DNA from: Prostheceraeus crozeri
Lineage: Eukaryota > Platyhelminthes > Polycladida > Euryleptidae
Assembly: GCA_907163375.1 (NCBI GenBank)
Contig: CAJQUW010004580.1
Span: 496,001 to 560,000, forward strand
Length of the DNA: 64,000 nucleotides
Direction: 5' to 3'
Below are positions 9,820 to 19,457 of the stretch, piece after piece. Positions within the stretch are counted from its first letter, which is position 1. Each line of letters begins with the position of its first letter. The notes under the pieces were generated by a model that did not search any database, was not told the DNA's origin, and saw only the letters and a program-made list of their open reading frames with translations. Position numbers and translations under genes: made by a program.

Positions 9820-10884
9820 TCACGAACGCAAATGCTCAAAATGTCCACCATGGACATCGGCACATTCTTGTAGTCTTTCGGCCACACTGTGGCACACAGT
9901 TCTGCATAAGTTCCTGTCATCACTGATCTCTTGACAGGCATCTGTGATGTAGGAGCGGAGTTGAGAAAGTGTGTGAGGTTTTCGTCCGTGCACTTTCTCC
10001 TTTACAACGCCCCAAAAGAAAAAGTCCATCGGAGTTAGATCGGGAGAGCGAGGAGGCCAAAGGATGCTACCACATCTCCCGATCCACTTTCCTGGAAAAG
10101 TGTCATTCAGATAGCTTCTGACACTCACTGCAAAATGCGCTGGTGCACCATCCTGCTGAAAGTACAGCTCATTGAAGTTGTTCAATGACTGCATCTCAGG
10201 AATCGCAAAGGATTGGAGCATTTGAAGGTACACCTCAGCCGTCACAGTTCTTTCAAAAAATACTGGCCCAATCACACCGTTGCTTGACATACCGGCCCAG
10301 ACGGTTAAGCCAGGCTGGTTCAGCTCATTTGTTGATACCATGTGCGGATTTTCAGGGAACCAGTAGACACAGTTATGTCTATTTACGTGACCTGATAGTT
10401 TGAAACTGGCTTCGTCAGACCAAACTATCTTGTCAAGCAAATCTGGGTTCTCCCGAATTTCCGACAACATGAGCACAGCAAACTGCAAGCGTCGTTCAGC
10501 ATCATCCGGTAGAAGGTGCTGCAACAGTCTGGGTCGGTATGGTTTCAACTCAACTTTCCTCATCAGTCTCCAAGTAGAGCTTAGAGAAATGTCCAACTCC
10601 AATGAGGCTCTTCTTGTTGACTTCTTCGGACTTTGAACAAATGTTTGGGCCACTAGCTCCTCGTTTGATGTTATTGAAACTGATCGAGGGCGTCCTGACT
10701 TCGGTGCATTCTCTACCGAACCGGTCTTTTCAAATTTATCTCGAATGCGATAAATAGCAAATCTTGATGGAGGATTGCTGTGAAAGGCATCTCTCCATTC
10801 CATTCGCACCTTTTCAGCATTCTTGTTTTTCCAAAAGGATTTCAAAATCCATTTTCTCTGATCATCTTTTAGATGACCTGACAT
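9820..10884 (-). CDS. mariner-type transposase, DD41D
   Basis: A 354-residue intact transposase. The N-terminal helix-turn-helix pair (residues 1-110) includes a basic linker with SGRPRSVS. The catalytic domain has aspartates at about 157 (IVWSDEASF), 245 (YFQQDGAPAHF) and 287 (RSPDLTPMDFFFWG). The 41 residues between the second and third place it in the DD41D group of the Tc1/mariner superfamily, related to rosa-type elements. It would bind the 28-bp ends and insert at TA. The C-terminus DVHGGHFEHL is typical of this group. The start at 10884 is the first methionine of the frame and gives the expected length. No break is seen. Confidence 0.93.
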   Translation of the reverse strand: MSGHLKDDQRKWILKSFWKNKNAEKVRMEWRDAFHSNPPSRFAIYRIRDKFEKTGSVENAPKSGRPRSVSITSNEELVAQTFVQSPKKSTRRASLELDISLSSTWRLMRKVELKPYRPRLLQHLLPDDAERRLQFAVLMLSEIRENPDLLDKIVWSDEASFKLSGHVNRHNCVYWFPENPHMVSTNELNQPGLTVWAGMSSNGVIGPVFFERTVTAEVYLQMLQSFAIPEMQSLNNFNELYFQQDGAPAHFAVSVRSYLNDTFPGKWIGRCGSILWPPRSPDLTPMDFFFWGVVKEKVHGRKPHTLSQLRSYITDACQEISDDRNLCRTVCHSVAERLQECADVHGGHFEHLRS

Positions 10885-11249
10885 GACAGAAGCAGCAAAT
10901 TCAAAAAAGCTTCAAGCTTGTTTAATTCACTTCAAGTCAAACTAACAGTGTTTGATTCAAATCAAATTAATTGAACATATCCATGTACGTAATGTCAGAT
11001 TGGTGCTATATCTTGTCCATGATAGATTTCAAAATTCCCTTGCCAATGGAATGCTACTGCATAGACTTCTAAATGATAGTAGCAATTACTTCGAAGTCTA
11101 TGGCTCATGTTGGACTGATCATGGATATCCATCGACTGATTCAGGTGTAAATCGCCAATAGAACGGTCAACATAGATTTCCTAGGGCAAAATCAACTGTT
11201 AGCCTACTTTTGAAACACCTTGTATATAGTAATCCATGATGATGTATAT

Positions 11250-11342
11250 GATAAATCATTGTTTTGAGGAGTGAACCAAGGATCATCTACGAGTGCGAAG
11301 CACGAGTAGATGTCTTGGTTTACTCCGAAAAAGTGGTTTATC
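11250..11342. repeat. foldback hairpin upstream of Crypton B
   Basis: GGAGTGAACCAAG ... CATCTACGAGTGC pairs with GCACGAGTAGATG ... CTTGGTTTACTCC, and outer parts GATAAA and TTTATC also pair. Imperfect arms of about 44 bp surround a very short loop. It may be a small foldback element. Confidence 0.65.
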
Positions 11343-11525
11343 AATATTTCTATTCCGATCATATAAATGGGCATCTATCAATGATCTATCGATGTCCATG
11401 ATCAATCTGATCCTATATCCCGAACATAGTCATGGAAATCTGTAATACTTAGATTTCTAAATTTTAAACTAATTTTCAATAATATAATATGCCTGAGAAA
11501 TCAATTCTCTGCCACAATTTCACTA
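11343..11525. other. no gene seen
   Basis: AT-rich spacer before Crypton B. No coding frame or repeat was recognised. Confidence 0.4.
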
Positions 11526-12853
11526 TTGTCTAACTGTCAAAGCCTACGAAGAATGAATGATTCATTTCTAGAACAATATTTTGACGAATTCGATTCTCTT
11601 ATGATGGATTTTTTCAATGATGACTGTACACAACAAGCTACTTCTGCATCAACCTCTAGATTTGCTACAACATCATCAGAAGAAATACAAGAACATTTGA
11701 AAAGAAGAGTACCTCAGGGAACCAAGAAGAAAGAAAAGTCATGTGTAAAGCTGTTCAAATCATGGCATAGTGAATGGAAAATAAGACTGGATGGGTGCAA
11801 GGTGTTCCATGAGCTGGAAGAGATGAGCGATAGCGATTTGAATTACTGCTTAAAGTTTTTTTGGCAGATGTGCGTAAACAGGACGGAACGAAATACCCGC
11901 CAAAATCGTTAAAGTCTATATTTGCAATGATACAACATTATTTACAATACGAATGCGGCAGAGATTGGTCATTGTTCAAATCTACAGAGTTCAAAGAGGC
12001 ACGCGATGTCCTTGACGCAGAAATGAGAGTCAGCGCAGAAGAAGGAAATGTTGCAGCCCCAAAACGCGCAGAACCAATATCTGAGGATGATGAAAAGGAA
12101 TTATAGCAGAAGGGTATTCTAGGATTTGGTACACCAACTCAACTCCAAGAAAGTCTGATTTACTGTCTCGGAATTCAATTGGGATTACGTGAAGCAGCAG
12201 AACATAAGCAGTTGAAGTTTGGAAACAATAGTCAACTGAAGCTAATAACAGAAAATGGAGAGAAGGTTCTTCGATACACAGAACATGTATCAAAATGCAA
12301 AAACTTTGGTCTGAAGCAATCGACATTGGGTCCAAAATCTGTAAGAATATTCCCTAACAAAGAAAACCCCAGTCGCTGCGTGATAAACCTTTATGAACTG
12401 TACATTTCGCATAGACCGACTGAATGTAAATTGCCTGATTTCTACCTAGCGAGGATCAATAATCCGACTTCATCAGTGTGGTACAAAGCTCAACCTTCGG
12501 GAATTCATCAGATTGAAGGTGTTACCAAGCGATTCATGTCTAGCATTGGCAAAATAGGATATTACACGAATACAAGCTTACGCCGCTCAGCTAAGACAAG
12601 GTTGGTGAAGGCAGGGATACCGAAAGAGGTGGTAAAGAAACGCATGGGCCATATATCAGACGCCGATGAGGTCTATATTCATGAGCAGCTGATGGAAAGA
12701 GAAATGGGAAGCATACTCTCTGGTTCAAACCCACAGCCTGTGTCCTCTGTTGTCCCGTCTACATCTTTTTTGTCAGAGTCAGAGCAAGAAGCTACCAAGC
12801 CAAACAAAACAATCATATTTAATAACTGTTCATTTAACAATTGTACATTTTAA
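11526..12853 (+). pseudogene. Crypton B tyrosine recombinase (QRICH1/ZMYM-like type)
   Basis: The plus strand encodes an animal Crypton of the type related to the host proteins QRICH1 and ZMYM. The N-terminal domain has LFKSWHSEWK and KYPPKSLKSIFAMIQHYL. The recombinase region has LGLREAAEHKQLKFG, SVRIFPNKENPSRCVINLYELY, and the catalytic end YYTNTSLRRSAKTRLVKAGI with MGHISDADEVY. In the H-x-x-R box the histidine position is occupied by threonine (TSLRR). The C-terminus ends FNNCSFNNCTF, like the NC motif that closes Crypton C. Breaks are a frameshift at the T run near 11861-11868 and an in-frame TAG at 12104-12106. It is otherwise well preserved. Confidence 0.82.
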
Positions 12854-12900
12854 CTATGTTTTGTTATATATGTTTTCTAAAGGATGCAGTATCAGAGATC

Positions 12901-12986
12901 ACATCGGTAGATGAACTTTCAAGCAGTAGATGAAATTCAATTTTGCATTTCATCTACTGCTTGCTTGAAAGTTCATCTACTGATGT
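12901..12986. repeat. palindrome abutting a foldback element
   Basis: ACATCGGTAGATGAACTTTC ... AAGCAGTAGATGAAAT is followed by ATTTCATCTACTGCTT ... GAAAGTTCATCTACTGATGT, a hairpin with arms of about 38 bp and a short A/T loop. It ends only four bases before the next foldback element. Confidence 0.75.
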
Positions 12987-12990
12987 TATA

Positions 12991-13134
12991 CTGTTATACC
13001 ATAGTCTAGCGGGGTATATTAATATTTTGACACCGAAGTAAATTCATAACCCCCGAAGCCGTAGGCTGAGGGGGTTATGGATTTCGCTGAGGTGTCACAA
13101 TATTAATATACCCCGCTAGACTATGGTATAACAG
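12991..13134. mobile_element. 144-bp foldback MITE with TA duplication
   Basis: Arms of about 44 bp begin CTGTTATACCATAGTCTAGC and are matched by their reverse complement at 13091-13134, with one mismatch noted. TA flanks both ends (12989-12990, 13135-13136). An inner hairpin CATAACCCCC/GGGGGTTATG lies in the middle. It is non-coding and would need a transposase from elsewhere, probably of a TA-targeting superfamily. Confidence 0.82.
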
Positions 13135-13136
13135 TA

Positions 13137-13373
13137 TTGTACCAGGCTCCAGCCACAATAGATCATTTAGAAAATTTATTTATTAATTTGCCACATGTTG
13201 AATTTTAATTATAACCTTAATAGTGCTACTAGCTTAGTGAAATAATTGAAATAATATCATCCCATTACTCCTACTAACTTCTCCGCTAAGATCAGGAAAA
13301 AGTGAAATTTATCAACAATTCAATAATATTAATTTCTCAACAGTAGATGGTGCAATACAAGGAAGGCATGAAG
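13137..13373. other. no gene seen
   Basis: AT-rich sequence downstream of Crypton C. No feature was recognised. Confidence 0.4.
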
Positions 13374-14579
13374 TCATTTGTGGAACACGTTCACAGTAAC
13401 TTTGCAATTTTTGAAAATTAAACGGCCTTGCTGTTCATGATCAAGTTCGGACTCTTTCAGATGCAGGTCGTAAGCTTCGTTGCAAATTTGATCATCTAGA
13501 CAGTCACTAGAAGAAGAAGTAGCGATATCAAAGCAACCAATTTTGTTGCTTATATGATCACTCATTTCACTTTTCCTTTTGTTGGTTATTCTCTTGTATA
13601 TCCCAAGAGCACTATTGGTTTTATGTCCCGATACGGAGCGGATTTCGTTCTCGGAAAAAGTTTCACCAAGGATGGTACATGATGTCACTCGCACAGAATG
13701 GTTGGTGTATCTTCTCGACAAACCAGTAATTTTGCTGATATGTGGCATGAAAGAACCAAGTGTATTTTTCCCCACTGGTCGGGCTTCATACCAATATTCA
13801 TCGGAACATAGGAACGAATTTTTTGGTTTTTGCCACAGAAACTCACAAGAGTGATTCAGCTTTTTCAAGTATGACTGAAATATTTTCACAGGACACTTGT
13901 CTTTGTTTGTTGCATATATTCGGCCACCAATGCTGTGTTCAACATCATTTCCACGGTGATTCTTCTGCATTTCGTCTTTGCTTTTTATCAGATATTGGCG
14001 CCCTGTGTCATCAGTTAGGATCTCAAAGTCAGAGACTTTCATATCTCTTATGTTCTCTCCACCGCGACGACAAAAATATAGCTGAATGTAGAACCACGTT
14101 AAATACTGCAGTTTAAATGGTGTCGTATCATCGAGAGTTGAAATAATTTTTTTAACATCATTCTCGGATATAGCAGGAAAATGTGAAGTGAAAGCTAAGC
14201 CATCGGACTTCAGCTTCTTAATCAAACATTGATATGTTTCCTTACTTTTTGAGAAAGTTGGATCATTCACAATGTCGATACCGGCATTTTCCTGAAAATA
14301 TCTTTTCAGCCCATATCTGAGTGCATCAAAGGTGGATTTCTTGACATTTCTGATCGACAAATAAAATCTACTCATCACTTCATCGACAACTGTGGATTCC
14401 ACAGGTGCTTTCAGTTGATCAATGATGACGCTTAATCTCATGTCAATTTTTTCTAGAAATTCCTCAAACATATGAACGGCATATTGTGTTTGCTTGCTGG
14501 TGTTTTTGCAGTATTTGCTATTATTTACTGCCTCTACATACTCATCAGATGGTAACACTATCTGCAACTTTCTCTCCAT
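13374..14579 (-). CDS. Crypton C tyrosine recombinase, intact
   Basis: A 401-residue open frame with all expected parts of an animal Crypton enzyme. Residues 20-130 form the SAM-like DNA-binding domain (TQYAVHMFEEFLEK, STFDALRYGLKRYF). The catalytic domain shows R171/R172 in YFCRRGGENIRDM, a lysine-rich beta hairpin (QKNHRGND), CPVKIFQSYLKKL, H294-x-x-R297 in YTNHSVRVTS, H319 in SVSGHK and the nucleophile Y328 in GIYKR. The protein closes with FKNCKVTVNV, a signature also seen at the end of Crypton B. It would cut and rejoin DNA by a phosphotyrosine mechanism, integrating a circular element. The start at 14579 is the first methionine and gives family-typical length. No introns or breaks are seen. 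Confidence 0.9.
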   Translation of the reverse strand: MERKLQIVLPSDEYVEAVNNSKYCKNTSKQTQYAVHMFEEFLEKIDMRLSVIIDQLKAPVESTVVDEVMSRFYLSIRNVKKSTFDALRYGLKRYFQENAGIDIVNDPTFSKSKETYQCLIKKLKSDGLAFTSHFPAISENDVKKIISTLDDTTPFKLQYLTWFYIQLYFCRRGGENIRDMKVSDFEILTDDTGRQYLIKSKDEMQKNHRGNDVEHSIGGRIYATNKDKCPVKIFQSYLKKLNHSCEFLWQKPKNSFLCSDEYWYEARPVGKNTLGSFMPHISKITGLSRRYTNHSVRVTSCTILGETFSENEIRSVSGHKTNSALGIYKRITNKRKSEMSDHISNKIGCFDIATSSSSDCLDDQICNEAYDLHLKESELDHEQQGRLIFKNCKVTVNVFHK

Positions 14580-14598
14580 TGCTTGCTGCTACTTCCTG

Positions 14599-14654
14599 CC
14601 GTGATATATTAAAAGTGGTATATTATTTCATAACCCACTTTTAATATATCACGG
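14599..14654. repeat. 20-bp inverted repeat upstream of Crypton C start
   Basis: CCGTGATATATTAAAAGTGG at 14599-14618 is the exact reverse complement of 14635-14654, with a 16-bp loop. It begins 20 bp upstream of the start codon. It could be regulatory, a recombination site or a foldback remnant; the sequence does not decide. Confidence 0.75.
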
Positions 14655-15031
14655 TAACACATAGTTTTCTCAAAGCAAATCAAGAAGTCTATGATAAAAT
14701 GTCAATGCTTCTATGAACAAACCATTGATATCCATAGCAAAAAGCAGGGAACTATGAAGATTTATACACCAAAAAGATTACATTGACGAGATAGACAGAG
14801 CATGGTACAAAATATCTTATCACATGGATAAATATAGATATCTGGATTAATAGGTAGTTTATACACTTTTTCGTCTACTTTATATTAACATGGGGACATA
14901 GGCAATGGAGGAATAGAAATCAATGATACATAGAGCCATGATAGAGCCCATAATCATGGATAGCCATAATTCATAATGTAAGCTGAATCTAAGTTATCTA
15001 TGGTTGAATGACAAACTCGTTTGAATGTCAA
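14655..15031. other. no gene seen
   Basis: AT-rich sequence, perhaps including decayed 3' sequence of LINE 2. No poly(A) or microsatellite tail is visible. Confidence 0.35.
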
Positions 15032-15390
15032 TCATGCTCTATGAACTGCGGGCATTAAGAGTTCATAGAGTATAATTGCTCCATTAATCATTTTAAACAA
15101 GAAAATCAGACGGTATCGCAAACGACGAGACTTGAGGCTAAGGAGGTTGAGCTGTTGTAGGCGAGATCTGTAAGAAAGGCCTCTTAGTCTAGGAAAGAAC
15201 AAGGTGAATCTTCTTTGTACAGATTCGATGGAGTCAGAAGCGTAAGAGTATTTAGGATACCACACTAGAGAGCCAAATTCAATAATAGATCTCACTTTGG
15301 CTTTGTACAACGTAGTAAGAGCGTATGTATCTCGAGTTTTGAAGGACTTCTTTATCAATCCCAACATGCGATTCGCTTTTGAAATGGCGA
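15032..15390 (-). pseudogene. LINE 2 ORF2, C-terminal region
   Basis: KANRMLGLIKKSFKTRD, then TTLYKAKVRSIIEFGSLVWYP and ESVQRRFTLFFPRLRGLSYRSRLQQLNLLSLKSRRLRYRL, is the conserved tail found after the reverse transcriptase in CR1/L2/Jockey-like LINEs. It continues the frame that ends at 16979 on the other side of hAT-2. The tail is shorter than usual and ends at 15032. Confidence 0.85.
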
Positions 15391-15398
15391 CTTGTATG

Positions 15399-16970
15399 TA
15401 GGGTTTTTAAAATACATGTATTTTATTCGCGTGTTTTTTAATAGGCGTTTTTTATTGTTTTAAATGTTTTCTATTGTTTTAAATGTTATTTATTGTTTTA
15501 AAATGTTTTTTAATGTTTTTTATTCATTTAGCGCAACGGCATTTTGTTATCAGAAGACATATACTTTATAAACGTTGCATTGTGGTTGAAGGTTTGCTTT
15601 ACTGTTAATGGTTATTTGATTTTGCCGCCTATTACTAGATTTTAAGTCTGCTGTTTCAGTCAAAACACAAGAACAGTTTAGTGCGAGAAGACTTTCTCGG
15701 TCTTGGAAGATCAGTAGATTCAGGAGGATGCGAAGAGGTTGATAGTGCAGCTGATGATGTCACTGAGCTGGCTATACCATTCCCATCCAGGTAAAAAAAA
15801 GTTGAACACGCAGTCTGGGTCGGCTGTGTTCCGCGTTCCGCATTAACTTCTTTGACAACATTTTCAGGGCAATTCTTACATTTCACGAGATGATCAAGAA
15901 GACGCGATGTCCCAGCTTTCGATGTCCATTGACAAGAGACACACTTCTTCTCATCTTTCTTCTGATCGTCGGATTCAGAAAATAAAAAATATTTGGTCAC
16001 ACTCTTCGATTTTGGTCTTCCGCGTACTGTTGACATGTCAATCGACGAATAAGAAATTGAATGAAAAACAACTGTCAGTGCATTAGATACCTATCCTCTA
16101 AATTGAAATTTGATTGGTTGAGTCACGTTAACAGCAAAAAGTTTTACGACATCTTTTCTCGAAATCAGCAGCGAGAAGGATGGGCTGAGACTGACTGTCC
16201 ACTTCATTGTCTTGATAAGCCACACCTCAAACTCGCCGTCACTTCAAAGGGAACCGATGGTTCATAATCATCGAAAATTTTATTTGCCATAATTTAGAAA
16301 TCACTTATGCTATTGACATCTCCTTCAAATTTGGTTCATAAACATGTTTATCCCAGTGACATCGGTAAAGAAATAACGCGGTAAGAGCGAAAAAATCATT
16401 TCGATGCTTTATTAAACGTCAGTGGTAGCAATGTCGCTAAAATACACATCAAAGAAGCCGACAGTCACCAAATAAATTTTTTTTTAATTACTCTTCGTAC
16501 AGGTGGCCGTTTTTAATGAAAGAACGGCAAAATGATCTCCTTTATTAACAGAACAATACAGAGCAGACCAATGTACTCAAAATTCCAAAAAATGTTTTGA
16601 TACAATGAGACTCAAAATGTTAGTCAAATATGAAAATGACAAATAGGGATTGGCAGCTTCAAAATACTAGATGCCATGATCGCTTGAGGGAATGGCTCCG
16701 ATGAGTTTATTTTGATTGACTGCAAATGCTTTGCTATTTAAGCCCTTGTTTGCTGTATTTCTATCAAGCTTGTCTTACAAATTTTAGCCGTTTGAGGAAA
16801 TTAGGAGAAGTTTCAATCGATAGAATGGATTCATGATCTTTTTTATTGATAAATTTTCATCTTTTCAGAAATAATAAAAAACACCTGTTTTTTATTCTGG
16901 TGTTTTAAACATGTTTTAAAACAAATGTTTTTTATTGTTTTAAAGCAAGAGGTGTTTTTTAAAATCCCTA
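15399..16970 (-). mobile_element. hAT-2, internally deleted
   Basis: The ends are TAGGGTTTTTAAAA and, inward from the right, TAGGGATTTTAAAA. Both ends are rich in TGTTTTTTATTGTTTTAAA repeats (15430-15530 and 16860-16950). The 1572-bp element lies inside LINE 2 with a perfect 8-bp duplication. It keeps only the BED-finger start of a transposase (15656-16036); no catalytic domain is found, so it depends on a relative for movement. Confidence 0.9.
15656..16036 (-). CDS. BED-type zinc finger protein, hAT transposase remnant
   Basis: A 126-residue frame starting MSTVRGRPKSKSVTKYF. The BED finger is CVSCQW-x(13)-HLVKC, with cysteine pair and histidine/cysteine at residues 32-53. A serine/proline-rich linker follows (SSAALSTSSHPPESTDLPRP). 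In full-length hAT proteins this is followed by an RNase H-fold domain of about 500 residues, absent here. A stand-alone BED protein could bind the element ends and compete with a full transposase; that is inference. It may equally be debris. Confidence 0.7.
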   Translation of the reverse strand: MSTVRGRPKSKSVTKYFLFSESDDQKKDEKKCVSCQWTSKAGTSRLLDHLVKCKNCPENVVKEVNAERGTQPTQTACSTFFYLDGNGIASSVTSSAALSTSSHPPESTDLPRPRKSSRTKLFLCFD

Positions 16971-16978
16971 CTTGTATG

Positions 16979-18709
16979 TGTGGTATAAAGATGTTGGACT
17001 TCGTTGAATCTATTGATATACCCAAGTCTTTGAACTTGCTTATTGAGTTCAAACGTGCTTCATTCAAAAAGTATTGGTTGCAGTTATTACTTCTGCCAAA
17101 GTGCATTATATTGGATTTAGACAAGTTTATCGGCATGTAGTTGTTTTTTGACCAACTACTCAGGTTTACGATATCTCCCTGCAACAATTCTGAGGCGTGC
17201 CTTTGACTATTTGTATCTTTCTTGAATGAGATCCAAATTTTGAGGTCATCATCATACTTTAAAAGCTTTGCGTTTTCAATGATGTCATCAATGTTATTCA
17301 CAAAAATAGAGAATGGGGTAGGCCCGATAACTGATCCTTGAATGACACCACTTTTTACGGGCAGATACGATGAGCAGGAATTATGTATCGTGACGGCTTG
17401 CCTCCGATCAGATAAAAAGTCCGATATCCATTTGCGAAGCTGACCCCCAATAGAGAACGATGACAATTTTCTCAACAATAGTGAGTGAGGCACCACATCG
17501 AACGCTTTTCTAGAATCCACGGAGACTAGGTCCAAACAGTTCCCATGATTAAGCTCACACAACAGATTATCGTAGAAGATAAGGCCAGCGGATTCAACCG
17601 AGCGCTTGGGAACAAATCCATGTTGCGACTTATTGCTAAGGCTATTGGAAGTGATATGCTCCATTATTGCAGACCTTATGATACGCTCCATCAATTTACA
17701 AACTGAACTGGATTGCGCAACAGGTCTAAAATTGCCAAAGTCTGTCTTTGACCCAGATTTGTGAATGGGTGTGATAGTCAAATCCTTCCATGCTTTCGGA
17801 ATCTTCCCCATTGTCATGGACTTATTGAAGAGAGATGCCAATTTCTCAGCCAAAAATAGTCCACCGTGCTTAATAAGCACGTAAGAGATTCCATCAAGGT
17901 CTTCTGCTGTTGTTTCAGGGAGATTACACCTAAACTTGTATACATCGATTGTAAAGATGTGGACCATGCTTAAAGAATCAATGTTGTTGTCATAGGTAGT
18001 GAAGGGCAAGTCCGTTGAGCAGGTTTCCTGTGCTGGGGCACTCATATTTGATGCAAAGAGAGCATTAAAGCAATTGGCGATTTCACAATGATAAGTAATT
18101 AACTCATTATCACTGTTTTTCATGACATCGAATGATGTCTGGTTCCTGCATTTTCTCTTCACGTAACTCCAAAAGGGCTTCTGATTGTTTGTCCTTAGAT
18201 TTCGAGATGGCTTCAGTTCATGATTGATAGTGGCATCATGTAGTTTTCTTTCAAGTTCAGCTTTAGCACCAAGAAAATTTGAGCGGGTGTGATGACTGGG
18301 ATCTAGCTGATATTGTCTGTGAACTCTTCTTAACTTTCTCAGTGCTGTTTTGACCTTCGAAGAAAATACAGGCTGCCAAGTAGTCTTTTCTTTATAAGGA
18401 ATAGCTTTATGTGCTGCAGAGGATATATTCTTGCTAAAACGATGCCAAACCTCATTGATTTCGGAAGTGTTTGATATATTCCAGTCTGATTGACGCAAGA
18501 TATTTTTGTATTTCTTCCAATTGACTTTACAAATCAAAGGAACTAGTTTCGCCGGTTTCTCATGGGTAGCAGTACAAATTGGGGTGGAAAATGATAAGAT
18601 GGCGTGATCGGATGTAGAGAAAACTTCACCAACGCTGAGATTGTCTATGCTAGTATCAGGTGATGAGAAGATCAAATCGAGGGTTGTAGATGAGGCGCAC
18701 ACTTCACCG
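16979..18709 (-). pseudogene. LINE 2 ORF2: endonuclease end and reverse transcriptase
   Basis: The frame begins within the endonuclease (STTLDLIFSSPD, STSDHAIL) and runs through the reverse transcriptase: LPETTAEDLDGISYVLIKHG, DLTITPIHKSGSKTDFGNFRPVAQ, VSVDSRKAFDVVPH, IQGSVIGPTPFSIFVNNIDD and LLKYDDDLKIW. The catalytic box reads YDDD where YADD is usual. The body is unbroken for over 550 residues before hAT-2 cuts it at 16978. The frame reported into hAT-2 is fortuitous. Confidence 0.88.
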
Positions 18710-18716
18710 GAAGGGG

Positions 18717-19053
18717 TCTAAAACTTTAAAAATGTGACCCCTTATTGCAGGCTATTTTTGAGATCCTTAGGGTATACAGTTGCTCGTGTGATATGTCTCC
18801 GAAATCCTCTATGAGCTATTTTCGAAAAAATCATAGATATCGATATTGACCTGAAATGATCATTTTTGCACTACTAAAAAAACAATTTTCACAAATGTGA
18901 AGCTAAATCAGTTGGCAGTGCAGTACCATCGTAGCACAATTTACTTAATTAAGCACTATTATTGTTTTATCTGAATAAAGTAAGAATCTACAATGCCATA
19001 GATATCCATATGGCCCGAGGATTTCGAGAAATTAAATAGGCCTACTATTTATG
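18717..19053. repeat. left 337-bp terminal inverted repeat
   Basis: It begins TCTAAAACTTTAAAAATGTG and matches the reverse complement of 25772-26108 base for base except one position. AAGGGGTC just outside (18711-18718) mirrors GACCCCTT inside the repeat (18735-18742); the right end lacks this outer copy. Confidence 0.95.
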
Positions 19054-19457
19054 TAGAACATGATTACACAAGTACCGTCATGTAGTTGGTCTACGGAAAT
19101 TTATATAAAGTGTAGTGTAATTTATATCATCCTTGATCCTATTTACCGAATCAATACTGCAGATACGTGTCCATATCGTTTCTATGATATGAAATAAAGA
19201 AAATACTCGACCATGACAATTAGATACAAAACAAATGTTGACTGCATTCATTTATCTAATAGTACAAAAATCATTATTTTCATGCATGCTATATGTACGA
19301 GTACCTATATCCATCTATTCTATAAGGCCATTTGACAACAGAAAAAAGGACATAAATTGTAATATCCATCACCTACCGTAAAATGACAATCAGAAAATTA
19401 CAAATGGTTGAGACACTAACTTAAACAATGAACACTCGAGTTATGATTTGTGAAAAT

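Larger units (their letters stand above)
9152..11222 (-). mobile_element. mariner-type element (DD41D), looks complete
   Basis: Perfect 28-bp terminal inverted repeats begin CAAGGTGTTTCAAAAGTAGG at 9152 and end at 11222. TA lies on both sides (9150-9151 and 11223-11224), the target duplication of the IS630/Tc1/mariner group. The 2071-bp element carries an unbroken transposase on minus. A hairpin-rich block (9485-9700) between transposase stop and left end is unusual for the family and may be a nested insertion. With perfect ends and an open frame this is the best candidate here for a recently active cut-and-paste element. Confidence 0.93.
15391..16978. repeat. 8-bp target site duplication of hAT-2
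   Basis: CTTGTATG is present at 15391-15398 and at 16971-16978, directly outside the element ends. Confidence 0.9.

Noticed and set aside
18717-18740. Transib/RAG recombination signal at the element tip
   Set aside because: The tip reads TCTAAAACTTTAAAAATGTG and does not begin with CAC; a CACA occurs inward in the opposite sense only.
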